Assembly: GCA_947455455.1 (NCBI GenBank) | Contig: CANGOE010000013.1 | Coordinates: 1 to 47,593, forward strand | DNA from: Hyphomicrobiales bacterium | GTDB taxonomy: Bacteria; Pseudomonadota; Alphaproteobacteria; Rhizobiales; Beijerinckiaceae | Reading direction: 5' to 3' | DNA length: 47,593 bases | Shown here: positions 17,129 through 24,971 of the stretch, piece by piece | Layout of the letters: the number at the start of each line of letters is the position of its first letter | How positions within the stretch are numbered: the stretch's first letter is position 1 | Translations under genes and position numbers: made by a program | The notes under the pieces: model-generated | The model's database searches: none | Told to the model about the DNA's origin: nothing | Seen by the model: only the letters and a program-made list of their open reading frames with translations

Positions 17129-17899
17129 ATGTCAAATTTCGATGGTAATGGATCAACTCCGTGGGGAGCTTATGCGGCGCCGATTGATCGCGCGACGTAT
17201 GATCAGGGCCTGCGGACCTATATGCTGGGTATTTACAACCACATGACACTGGCACTGGGCATTTCCGGTCTGGTGGCTTGGGGCACATTCATGGCCGCCA
17301 CCCATGAGGTCAACGGCAAGCTGGCCCTGACCCCGCTGGGACAGGCGCTGTATATGAGCCCTCTGAAATGGCTGGTCATGCTGGCACCACTGGCCTTTGT
17401 GTTTGTGCTGTCGTTCCGCTTTGAACGGATGAGCTATGCAAGCCTTCTGGGCACCTTCTGGGCCTTTGCGGCCACCATGGGCCTGTCAATGTCCTCCATC
17501 TTCGTCATCTACCAGCTCGGTAGCGTGGTGCAGGTGTTTGCGATTACGGCTCTGATGTTTGCGGGCACATCGCTCTATGGCTACACGACCAAGCGGTCGC
17601 TGTCGGCAATGGGCGGTTTTCTGGTGATGGGCCTGATCGGCCTGATGATTGCCAGCCTCGTCAACATCTTCATGCAGAGCTCGGCCATGCAGTTCGCCAT
17701 CAGTGCGATTGGCGTGGTGATCTTTGCCGGCCTGACAGCTTGGGATACCCAGCGCCTGAAGGAAGAATATGACGCAGTGGCTTATGACCAGACCCTGATT
17801 TCCAAATGGTCGGTCATGGGTGCGCTGACGCTGTATCTGGATTTTGTGAACATGTTCCAGTTCCTGTTGTCCCTGATGGGCAACCGCAACAACGACTAA
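17129..17899 (+). CDS. Bax inhibitor-1/YccA family membrane protein
   Basis: Integral membrane protein of the BI-1 (TMBIM) family, with seven predicted helices. In bacteria the family includes proton-coupled calcium-leak channels (BsYetJ) and the FtsH-interacting YccA. Seen: start MSNFDGNGSTPWG, cytosolic N-terminus up to about residue 35, then regularly spaced hydrophobic helices, and the family ending AWDTQRLKEEYD followed by ALTLYLDFVNMFQFLL. The acidic residue pair of the last half is kept. Length is 256 residues. It is a single-gene unit, with about 100 non-coding bases before it and a perfect terminator after it. Confidence 0.93.
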   Translation: MSNFDGNGSTPWGAYAAPIDRATYDQGLRTYMLGIYNHMTLALGISGLVAWGTFMAATHEVNGKLALTPLGQALYMSPLKWLVMLAPLAFVFVLSFRFERMSYASLLGTFWAFAATMGLSMSSIFVIYQLGSVVQVFAITALMFAGTSLYGYTTKRSLSAMGGFLVMGLIGLMIASLVNIFMQSSAMQFAISAIGVVIFAGLTAWDTQRLKEEYDAVAYDQTLISKWSVMGALTLYLDFVNMFQFLLSLMGNRNND

Positions 17900-17920
17900 G
17901 TCTCACAATACCATCTCTCG

Positions 17921-17950
17921 GAAAGGCCCCGTTCGCGGGGCCTTTCTTTT
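17921..17950 (+). terminator. Rho-independent terminator after the BI-1 family gene
   Basis: An 11-bp perfect stem, GAAAGGCCCCG with CGGGGCCTTTC, closes a TTCG tetraloop and is followed by TTTT. It lies 21 bases after the stop codon. Confidence 0.95.
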
Positions 17951-17987
17951 GACCGGATTACTGTCTGCCAACCGTGAAAGACAATCC

Positions 17988-18521
17988 ATGCTGATCCGTC
18001 CGTCTCTGCCTGACGATATGGCGCAGGTGACCGCCATCTATCACCACGCGGTGGTGCATGGGAGCGCATCCTTTGAAATCGATCCGCCCGACGCAAATGA
18101 AATGATCCGGCGACGCGACGCGCTGGTCGGAGCGGGTTTTCCCTATCTGGTGGCCGATGAAGGCGGGCTGATTTGTGGCTATGCCTATATCGGCCCCTAT
18201 CGGCCACGCGCCGCCTATCGCTTTGCGGTCGAGGATTCAATCTATATCCACCCCGACCACCACGGACGCGGGATCGGTACCCTGTTGCTCGGCGCGCTGA
18301 TCCGCGAGGCCGAGACTATGGGCTTTCGCCAGATGATCGGTGTGATCGGCGACAGCCGGAGCCATGGCTCGATGGCCCTGCATCGCAAGCATGGCTTCAG
18401 CCAGATCGGCATTGCCCAATCAGTCGGGTTCAAACATGGGCGCTGGCTGGATCAGGTCCTGATGCAACGCCGGCTCGGGGATGGCGATACGAGCCTGCCG
18501 GACGAGACACCCAAAGACTAA
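17988..18521 (+). CDS. GNAT acetyltransferase, phosphinothricin N-acetyltransferase-like
   Basis: Acetyl-CoA-dependent N-acetyltransferase of the Pat/MddA (YncA) type. Bacterial members acetylate phosphinothricin, methionine sulfone/sulfoximine or related amino acids. Seen: N-terminal IRPSLPDDMAQVTAIYHHAV, the Pat-type GSASFEIDPP, the acetyl-CoA loop HGRGIGTLLL, and HRKHGFSQIG near the end. Length is 177 residues. The ATG at 17988 is chosen over an earlier in-frame start that lies inside the preceding terminator region. It overlaps the convergent DUF2794 gene by 4 bases. Confidence 0.88.
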   Translation: MLIRPSLPDDMAQVTAIYHHAVVHGSASFEIDPPDANEMIRRRDALVGAGFPYLVADEGGLICGYAYIGPYRPRAAYRFAVEDSIYIHPDHHGRGIGTLLLGALIREAETMGFRQMIGVIGDSRSHGSMALHRKHGFSQIGIAQSVGFKHGRWLDQVLMQRRLGDGDTSLPDETPKD

Positions 18522-18964
18522 CCCACCACCAGCTTCACCGGCTTGTCGAGGAACCTCAACACCAGCGGCAGTTCATGACCGCGTTTGAGCACCTGCCCCG
18601 CCGCGCCCTTGAGCACATATTGCCCCTGCTTGCGCGCCAGTTTCGGGTTTTTCTCGATCCGGTAAAGCGGCACATCATGGGCGCGGCGGAACACCGAGAA
18701 AATCGCCAGATCGGGGGTAAAATCCATGGCATAGTCACGCCATTCCCCGGCCGCCACCATACGACCATAGAGATTGAGCAGGTCACGCAATTCAAACCGG
18801 TTAAAAGCGACCACCGCCGAGGCCGGGGCCTGCGGCAAATGGTTGCCCGATAGCGATGCACCTGCCGATTGCGGCAAAGGCAGAGGCACAATCAGGGCGG
18901 GCGGCGCGCTGTGCTGTGCCCTTTCAGGCCCCGACCGGCTGATGTCCTCTTGGCTATCGCTCAT
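18518..18964 (-). CDS. DUF2794 family protein
   Basis: Conserved protein of unknown function found in alphaproteobacteria. Seen: a variable Pro/Ser-rich N-terminus (residues 1-50), then the conserved DUF2794 block with VVAFNRFELRDLLNLYGR, AAGEWRDYAMDF, FSVFRRAHDVPLYRIEK and PKLARKQGQYV. It has no signal peptide or membrane helix. Length is about 148 residues from the ATG at 18964; an in-frame ATG four codons earlier is equally possible. About 300 non-coding bases containing a candidate small-RNA gene lie upstream. Confidence 0.88.
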   Translation of the reverse strand: MSDSQEDISRSGPERAQHSAPPALIVPLPLPQSAGASLSGNHLPQAPASAVVAFNRFELRDLLNLYGRMVAAGEWRDYAMDFTPDLAIFSVFRRAHDVPLYRIEKNPKLARKQGQYVLKGAAGQVLKRGHELPLVLRFLDKPVKLVVG

Positions 18965-19112
18965 TCTCAGTCCCACTCACCCGATCCGATCCCGCCATGA
19001 TGCCTTGAGGACTGGTGCCAAACAAGACTTAAAAAAGAATGCTCCGGATCAAAAAATCATGATTTCGCCTTGATCTGGCCCATCCATCGCCGCAGTGCGG
19101 CGTATAGTGATC

Positions 19113-19270
19113 AGTGTTGCCTCGGACCCGGTACTCGCCCCCGATAACAGTCCCCCCCTAGCATCGGGGGTTTGAGAACCGGGTCCACCAACACCATTTT
19201 GACTGTCTCTTCGATTGAGTTTCGTATCCTCCCAAGACTTCAAGAGCTGGCTCTGGCCAGCTCTTTTTTT
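19113..19270 (+). ncRNA. Candidate small RNA gene with long stem-loop and terminator
   Basis: This sits in a 300-base gap with no protein gene. A -10-like TATAGT lies at 19103-19108. The transcript would begin near 19113 and fold at once: GTGTTG (19114-19119) with CAACAC (19189-19194), GGACCCGGT (19124-19132) with ACCGGGTCC (19178-19186), and CCCCCGAT (19138-19145) with ATCGGGGG (19163-19170), leaving a 17-base C-rich loop. A single-stranded-looking stretch with TCCTCCC follows (19227-19233), then a strong terminator (19242-19270). CCTCC-type anti-Shine-Dalgarno motifs are common in alphaproteobacterial regulatory RNAs. The ends do not pair as in 6S RNA, and I see no SRP or tmRNA motifs. No good -35 is visible. 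Confidence 0.5.
19242..19270 (+). terminator. Rho-independent terminator of the candidate small RNA
   Basis: AAGAGCTGG pairs with CCAGCTCTT around CTCTGG and runs straight into seven T (19264-19270). No protein gene on the plus strand precedes it for more than 700 bases, which is the main reason to suspect an RNA gene. It touches the stop codon of the convergent AhpD-like gene. Confidence 0.88.
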
Positions 19271-19892
19271 ATGTGTCCCGGCTTCGCGCTTGCCCGTGAT
19301 AGGCCAGATTGGGCCGCATATCGACGGCTGAAGCCATGCGATTGGTCATGTTGTAAAACGCCGCCACCGCCGCGACATCCCAGATGTCACGGTCCGTCAT
19401 TCCCGTGTCCCGCAAGGTCTGGCGGTCAGCCTCGGTGATTTCGTAGGAGGCGCGGGTCATCTTGGTGGCAAAGGCCAGCATGGCATGGTGGCGCGGCGAC
19501 AGATCGGCCGCCCGCCAGTTCATCACCAGCAATTCTCCCAGGACCGGATCACCCGACAATTGCCGCACCGCCGCGCCATGGGCAGTCAGGCAATAGAAGC
19601 ACCGGTTCTCGGAGGACACCGCCACCGCGATCATCTCGCGTTCGAGTTTCGACAGGCCGGACGGGGCCATCATCAGGTCATTATAGAACAGGGTGAAGGC
19701 TTCGAGCTTGGCATTGTCATGCGCATAGGAGGCCAGAACATTCGGGATGAAACCGAGCTTTTCGGTGCATTTATCGAACAATTCCTTGTTGCCGCCCGCC
19801 AATTCGGCCGGCTCTATCACCAAAGCCATGGCTTCTGGTTCCTGATCCTGCCGGCGCGGTGTCTCGCCGCTGGTCTTTTTGCTTGTGCTCAT
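19269..19892 (-). CDS. Peroxidase-related AhpD/carboxymuconolactone decarboxylase-like protein
   Basis: Alkylhydroperoxidase-D-like protein of the 'uncharacterised peroxidase-related enzyme' type. Seen: the redox motif Cys98-x-x-Cys101 with His105 (CFYCLTAH) on the expected helix, preceded by LSKLEREMIAVAVS, and the C-terminal helix NMTNRMASAVDMRPN typical of this subgroup. The N-terminal 20 residues are charged and low-complexity. Length is 207 residues. AAGGAG lies 8 bases from the ATG. It stands between a candidate small RNA and an ABC1 kinase gene; its electron partner is unknown. Confidence 0.9.
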   Translation of the reverse strand: MSTSKKTSGETPRRQDQEPEAMALVIEPAELAGGNKELFDKCTEKLGFIPNVLASYAHDNAKLEAFTLFYNDLMMAPSGLSKLEREMIAVAVSSENRCFYCLTAHGAAVRQLSGDPVLGELLVMNWRAADLSPRHHAMLAFATKMTRASYEITEADRQTLRDTGMTDRDIWDVAAVAAFYNMTNRMASAVDMRPNLAYHGQARSRDT

Positions 19893-19943
19893 CGGGTCGC
19901 TCTCCTTGAAGGATCACGAGCCTGAGCCGCATAGGCCGCCAGG

Positions 19944-21311
19944 TCAAGCGGGGATGAGGCCCACCGCCTGCAAAGCCTGTGATTGACGCGCCGTCACCCC
20001 CTCGACCGAGAAATCCGCCATGGCCGTTTCAAACAACTGGTGGAAATTCAATTCGGCCGACAGATGCAGGAAGACACTGCCCAAACCGATGGCGGCGCGG
20101 TCCATAAACACGAATTCCTGCGGAATGGTCACCGGACCCTGCTTTTTCAAGGCCTGATGGACGGTAAAGGCCTCCTTACGGCCATATGCCGCAGGCGATA
20201 TTCCATCGGCAACAGTGCGGACCCGATCATCCAGCAAAGGCGCATAGATAAAGCGCGCCCAGACATTGAGCACCTCGATCAAATCCTTGGTCAGCCCTTT
20301 GAAGCCCCATGTCTCATAGGCATGGGTGACACGCTCCAGATCATTCTCGCGCAAGCCGCGATAGAGATCGACCACTCCGCCGACAAAGCGCGGCGGGAAA
20401 ATCCTTACACAGCCATAATCGAGCAGATTGATGCCGCCTGCCTCGCCGCTCTCCTCGAACACAGTGTAATTGCCCAGATGCGGATCGCCATGGATCACGC
20501 CAAACCGGCTGAACGGCAACCACCAGGCCTGGAACATCGCGGTGGCAATGCGGTTGCGCACAGCCAGATCATGCTGTTTGAAGCCCAGCAAAGGCTGGCC
20601 CTCCAGCCAATTCAGCACCAGAAGCCGGTCGGTCGACAGGGCCTGGTGTACTTTCGGTACCCGCACCAATCCTTCTTCGGCCAGCATCAGCCGGTAGAGG
20701 TCCGCATGTTTGGCCTCACGGCGGTAATCCAGCTCCTCGCGGATCCGCTCGGATATTTCCTTGGCAATCTCGCTGGTATCAATGGCCGGATCCATCTGCC
20801 GGTGCATGGCAAACAGCACCGACAGCTGGTTGAGATCGGCCTCCACCGCCGATTGCATATCGGGATATTGCAGTTTGCACGCCAGTGCATCTCCCTCATG
20901 CGAAGTCGCCCGATGCACCTGCCCCAACGAGGCCGCGGCCGACGGCTTGAGATCGAACTGGGCAAAGCGGGCCAACCAATCCGGTCCCAATTCGGCGATC
21001 ATGCGGCGTTTGACAAAGGCCGCGCCCATTGGCGGCGCGTCATTTTGCAGTTTCTGCAATTCTTGGGCGTAATCGGGCGGCAGAAGATCGGGGATGGTGG
21101 CAACCAGTTGCGCCACTTTCATCAACGGACCCTTGAGCCCGCCCAGCGCTTGCGTCAGCATGACCGCATTGGCCTGTTCGCCAAAGCCTGTTCCGGTCAG
21201 CCGTGCGCCCGCCATGCGCGCCGCCACGCCGCCCACCTGCAGGCCGACCCGCATATAGCGGGCCGCACGGGCCGATAAACGGTTTTGCTCATCATCGGAT
21301 CGGGTCATCAT
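19944..21311 (-). CDS. ABC1/UbiB-type atypical kinase
   Basis: AarF/UbiB (ABC1) protein-kinase-like ATPase; relatives support ubiquinone synthesis. Seen: the Ala-rich nucleotide loop SAAASLGQVHRA, ExD-type ELDYRREA, the catalytic loop VIHGDPHLGNY, and the metal site LLDYGCVR (DYG for DFG). The N-terminal KxGQ motif is present as KVAQ (LMKVAQLVATIP), with Lys and Gln kept and Gly replaced by Ala. Length is 455 residues, shorter than E. coli UbiB (546), with no C-terminal membrane helices. The start is one of two adjacent ATG codons (21311 or 21308). No ubi genes lie nearby, so a ubiquinone role is not shown. Confidence 0.88.
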   Translation of the reverse strand: MMTRSDDEQNRLSARAARYMRVGLQVGGVAARMAGARLTGTGFGEQANAVMLTQALGGLKGPLMKVAQLVATIPDLLPPDYAQELQKLQNDAPPMGAAFVKRRMIAELGPDWLARFAQFDLKPSAAASLGQVHRATSHEGDALACKLQYPDMQSAVEADLNQLSVLFAMHRQMDPAIDTSEIAKEISERIREELDYRREAKHADLYRLMLAEEGLVRVPKVHQALSTDRLLVLNWLEGQPLLGFKQHDLAVRNRIATAMFQAWWLPFSRFGVIHGDPHLGNYTVFEESGEAGGINLLDYGCVRIFPPRFVGGVVDLYRGLRENDLERVTHAYETWGFKGLTKDLIEVLNVWARFIYAPLLDDRVRTVADGISPAAYGRKEAFTVHQALKKQGPVTIPQEFVFMDRAAIGLGSVFLHLSAELNFHQLFETAMADFSVEGVTARQSQALQAVGLIPA

Positions 21312-21379
21312 CTTCGCCCTGTCGGGCACCACAACAGCCCATGTGCTCTACACGGCCAAAGCCCCGATCTGGATCAAAC

Positions 21380-23239
21380 TTAATCCAGCTGTCCCAACTC
21401 GATGATCATGTTTTCGATCACGCCCAGCCCGATCTGCCAGAAGGCCGGATCGCGCGCATCCAGCCCGAACGGAGCCAGCAATTCCAAGTGATGCTTGGTG
21501 CCACCTGCCGACAGCATCGCAAAATAACGGTCGACAAAGCCGTCAGAGGCTTTCTCGTACACGCCATACAGCGAATTCACCAGACAATCCCCGAAGGCAT
21601 AGGCATAGACATAGAAGGGCGAGTGAATGAAATGCGGAATATAGGTCCAGAAGGTTTCATAGCCCGGACCCAATCTGATTGCAGGCCCAAGGCTCTCATG
21701 CTGGACATCCATCCACAAGGCGCAGATATCGTCGGCAGTCAGTTCGCCTTCCTTGCGCTTGAGATGGACCTTGCGCTCGAAACTGTAAAAGGCAATCTGG
21801 CGCACCACCGTATTGATCATGTCCTCGACCTTGCCTGCCAGCATCGCCTTGCGGGCCAGCGGATCGGTGGTCTTGTCGAGCATGGAGCGGAAAGTCAGCA
21901 TCTCGCCGAACACCGAAGCCGTTTCAGCCAGCGTCAGCGGGGTCGGTGCCATCAGCGCGCCGTTGCGGCCAGCCAACAACTGATGCACGCCATGCCCCAA
22001 TTCATGGGCCAGCGTCATCACATCGCGGGGCTTGCCCTGATAATTGACCAGCACATAGGGATGGGCAGAAGGCACAGTCCCGTGGGCGAAGGCTCCGGGT
22101 GCCTTGCCCGGACGCACCGGTGCATCGATCCAGCGTTCATCGAAAAAGCGTTGGGCCAACCGCGCCATTTCGGGCGAGAATTGCCCATAGGCTCCCAGCA
22201 CCGTCTGTTTGGCCTCTTCCCAGGCAATCACCTTCTGCTCGACCATGGGCAGTGGCGCGTTGCGGTCCCAATGGTTCAGGGCTTCGACACCGAACCACTT
22301 GGCTTTCAGCTTGTAATAGCGATGCGACAGGCGCGGATAGGCGGCTTGCACCGCCGAGACCAGCGCATCGACCACCTCGCGCTCCACCCGATTGGCCAGA
22401 TGGCGGGAATCCGCCACATCCGTAAAACCGCGCCAAGTGTCGGAAATATCCTTGTCCTTGGCCAGCGTATTGGTAATCAGCGTAAAAACCCGCAAATTAT
22501 CCTTGAATGTATAGGCCAGCGCCTCCGAAGCCCGTTGGCGCAAGGCTCCGTCGGTATCCTGCATCTTGTTCAAGATCGGCTCGATGGTCAGCTCCTCGCC
22601 ATCCAGCGAGAACCGCAACGAGGAGATGGTTTCATCAAACAAGCGGTTCCATGACGAATAGCCGGTGGCGGCTTTTTCGTGGAACAGTTGTTCCAGCTTG
22701 TCGTCGAGCTGATGGGGTTTCTCGCGGCGGATGTCTTCCAGCCATGGCTTGTAATGATCGAGCGGCGCATGGCTTGCGGCCTGATCAAGCAATGTGTCGT
22801 CGATCCGGTTCAGTTCCAGCGTGAAAAACAGCAAATCGGTTGAAATGCTGGTCAGATGGCCCTGCGCATCACCATAGAATTTGGCGCGGACCGGATCGGT
22901 CGTCTCGCCCGAATAGACCAGTCCTGCATAGGAAATGATGCGACCCAGCCGGTCATCGATATCCTCATAGCGTTTGATGGCTTCGAACAGGGCCAGCGGA
23001 GCATCGGAGCCTTGGGCCAGACCGGCCAGCTTGCCCTGATACTCGGCGGCAAAGGCTTTGGCCTGTCCGGCGGCCAAAGCCAGATCGGCCTGATAGGCCT
23101 CGCTGTCGAGACCGGGATAGAGATCATTCAGGTTCCATTCGGGCAGATCACCCAGATCCGATTTAACCTTGGCCGCCCCTGTGTCGGCTTGGGTTGCAAA
23201 ATGATGGGGCAGATGGAAAGGCAATGACAGATTGGACAT
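21380..23239 (-). CDS. pepF: M3 family oligoendopeptidase F
   Basis: Zinc metallo-oligopeptidase of family M3B, degrading short cytosolic peptides. Seen: the zinc motif HELGH (AHELGHGVH) at about residue 410, with the third ligand Glu about 25 residues later (ETASVFGEML), and PepF-type blocks such as WNLNDLYP near the N-terminus and HFIHSPFYVYAYAFG near the C-terminus. Length is 619 residues, as expected. No signal peptide. It is divergent from the NtrC-like regulator gene, with about 260 bases between them. Confidence 0.95.
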   Translation of the reverse strand: MSNLSLPFHLPHHFATQADTGAAKVKSDLGDLPEWNLNDLYPGLDSEAYQADLALAAGQAKAFAAEYQGKLAGLAQGSDAPLALFEAIKRYEDIDDRLGRIISYAGLVYSGETTDPVRAKFYGDAQGHLTSISTDLLFFTLELNRIDDTLLDQAASHAPLDHYKPWLEDIRREKPHQLDDKLEQLFHEKAATGYSSWNRLFDETISSLRFSLDGEELTIEPILNKMQDTDGALRQRASEALAYTFKDNLRVFTLITNTLAKDKDISDTWRGFTDVADSRHLANRVEREVVDALVSAVQAAYPRLSHRYYKLKAKWFGVEALNHWDRNAPLPMVEQKVIAWEEAKQTVLGAYGQFSPEMARLAQRFFDERWIDAPVRPGKAPGAFAHGTVPSAHPYVLVNYQGKPRDVMTLAHELGHGVHQLLAGRNGALMAPTPLTLAETASVFGEMLTFRSMLDKTTDPLARKAMLAGKVEDMINTVVRQIAFYSFERKVHLKRKEGELTADDICALWMDVQHESLGPAIRLGPGYETFWTYIPHFIHSPFYVYAYAFGDCLVNSLYGVYEKASDGFVDRYFAMLSAGGTKHHLELLAPFGLDARDPAFWQIGLGVIENMIIELGQLD

Positions 23240-23498
23240 GCGAAACGGCTCCGTTCACCGGCAAGATTGCAGGGCTCTGTTCCGGTTATGGCCGAGCGCG
23301 ATGGCAGGATCAAGGCATCTCCCCGATCCTTGGCGAGAAATCGGCACGCATGATCCCGGACGAACCCGATCACAGGGCGACAAAAAACCCTGCGGCGTTA
23401 AAGCCCCGTTTACCCTCATCAGGCATGGTGTGATCCGAATCTTAACCATGATCGGATTTTTCAAACCCGATTCTGTAGTCAGTGATGAAACGGAGCCG

Positions 23499-24971
23499 AT
23501 GCAAAAACGAGTGCTCATTGTTGATGATGACCCTGTTGAACGCCAGCGGCTGGAAGGCCTGTTGACGCGTTCGGGCTATCATCCTCTGGCTGTTGCAAGC
23601 GGTCTGGATGCGCTGTCGGTGCTCGACAACCCCGATACCGCACGAATCGATGCGGTGATTCTCGATCTCGTGATGCCCGATCTGGATGGCATGGGCGTGC
23701 TGGCGCGCATGAAAGAAACGTTGCAATCGCCGCCCGTCATCATGTCGATTACCGAAGGCAATATCGATCAGGTCGCCTCCACCATCCGCGCCGGTGCGCT
23801 TGATTTCATCGTGCGCCCTGCGGGGATCGAACGGCTGACACTGGCGCTCACCAACAGCATGCGACGTCAGGTGCTCGAAGCGGCGGTCAGGGACCAGAGC
23901 GAGGACGAAACCGCCCCGCAACTGGCTGATCTGATCGGTACATCGCAGGTGATGGAACGCCTGCGTGCCCAGGCGCAACGGGCGGCGCGATCCTCGATAC
24001 CGGTGCTGGTCACGGGTCCGAGCGGTTCCGGCAAAGCCCGTCTGGCACGGGCCATTCATCGGGAGTCGGACCGTGCAGGAAAAACCTTGCTGGCTCTGCA
24101 TGCGGGCAACACCAATCCCGCTGATTTACGGCAAGCCATCGAGAGTTGTCTGACACTGAAAAGCGCGATGCTGATCACCCATGTCGGCCTCTTGGACAGC
24201 GAATGCCAGACCGTATTGGCTGACGCCTTCATGCGCGAGTGCTTTGCCTTTACGCCGGGCGGACCGAAGGCGGCACGCAAAATCAGGCTCTATGCCACCG
24301 CCTCTGCCGATCTGGCGGCCTTGAGCCGCGAAGGCCGTTTCCGCGCCGATCTGGCCATGCGGCTTGCCGTCCAGCCTTTGCGGATGCCCTCTTTAAGCGA
24401 GCGGCGCGACGATATGTTGCCGCTGATCGATGACGTGCTGGCGCGGGTGTCGGCATCGCTCAAACGCTCGATTGCCGGCTTTTCACCCGATGCCTTGCAG
24501 GCTTTGCAACAGCAGGTCTGGGGCGACAATATCCGCGGTTTGCGCAAGGCGATCCAGCAGGCCGCCCTGCGGGCCGAAGGCCATCTCATCACCTTGCAGG
24601 ACTGCGCGCTTGAAGGCGCACAACACAGACAAGCGCCGCAGGCCCGCTTGCCTGCCTCTGTCACGACCGGTGCACGACGCTTGCCGCCCAATGAATTGAG
24701 CGTCAGCCTGACCGGAACAGACCGGCAATTGCGGCCCTTCGAGGACATCGAAGCCGATATCCTGCGCCATGCCCTGTTCCATTGCGATCACCATATCGGT
24801 CGGGCCGCCAGTGCTTTGGGCATCGGACGATCGACGTTCTACCGCAAAGCACGGGATTTCGGATTGCTGGATGGCTCCGATATGTCCCAGAGTCTGTCCC
24901 GACACGACCCTGCGCCGGCAACCGGAACACGCGGTCATTCCGCTCCCCCGCAGGCGGGAGAAGCGGCATGA
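23499..24971 (+). CDS. Degenerate NtrC-family response regulator
   Basis: Three-part regulator: receiver (1-125), AAA+ domain (about 140-320) and Fis-type helix-turn-helix (about 415-457, HHIGRAASALGIGRSTFYRKA). The receiver keeps Asp9, Asp10 and phosphoacceptor Asp56, but the conserved Lys is Arg106. The AAA+ domain has Walker A (GPSGSGKA, 173-180) and a putative Arg finger (GRFRADL). It lacks the GAFTGA loop, and Walker B is not acidic (LITHVG where LFLDEIGD is usual). Such a protein should not open sigma-54 promoters; it may bind DNA as a repressor or partner. Start uncertain: ATG 23499, or ATG 23448 adding 17 residues. Its stop overlaps the L,D-transpeptidase start (ATGA). Confidence 0.85.
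   Translation: MQKRVLIVDDDPVERQRLEGLLTRSGYHPLAVASGLDALSVLDNPDTARIDAVILDLVMPDLDGMGVLARMKETLQSPPVIMSITEGNIDQVASTIRAGALDFIVRPAGIERLTLALTNSMRRQVLEAAVRDQSEDETAPQLADLIGTSQVMERLRAQAQRAARSSIPVLVTGPSGSGKARLARAIHRESDRAGKTLLALHAGNTNPADLRQAIESCLTLKSAMLITHVGLLDSECQTVLADAFMRECFAFTPGGPKAARKIRLYATASADLAALSREGRFRADLAMRLAVQPLRMPSLSERRDDMLPLIDDVLARVSASLKRSIAGFSPDALQALQQQVWGDNIRGLRKAIQQAALRAEGHLITLQDCALEGAQHRQAPQARLPASVTTGARRLPPNELSVSLTGTDRQLRPFEDIEADILRHALFHCDHHIGRAASALGIGRSTFYRKARDFGLLDGSDMSQSLSRHDPAPATGTRGHSAPPQAGEAA

Noticed and set aside
19124-19190. GGACCCGG ... CCGGGTCC followed by ACCA, resembling a tRNA acceptor stem
   Set aside because: There is no D-arm, anticodon arm or TTCRANY T-loop between the arms; the inside is a single long hairpin.
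19113-19270. 6S RNA or tmRNA as identity of the candidate RNA
   Set aside because: 5' and 3' ends do not pair into the long closing stem of 6S RNA, and no tmRNA tag frame or tRNA-like domain is visible.
23232-23498. Longer N-terminal extension of the NtrC-like regulator
   Set aside because: Codon use in this stretch is unlike the gene, and the receiver domain begins only after 23499. The intermediate ATG at 23448 remains possible and is noted in the entry.
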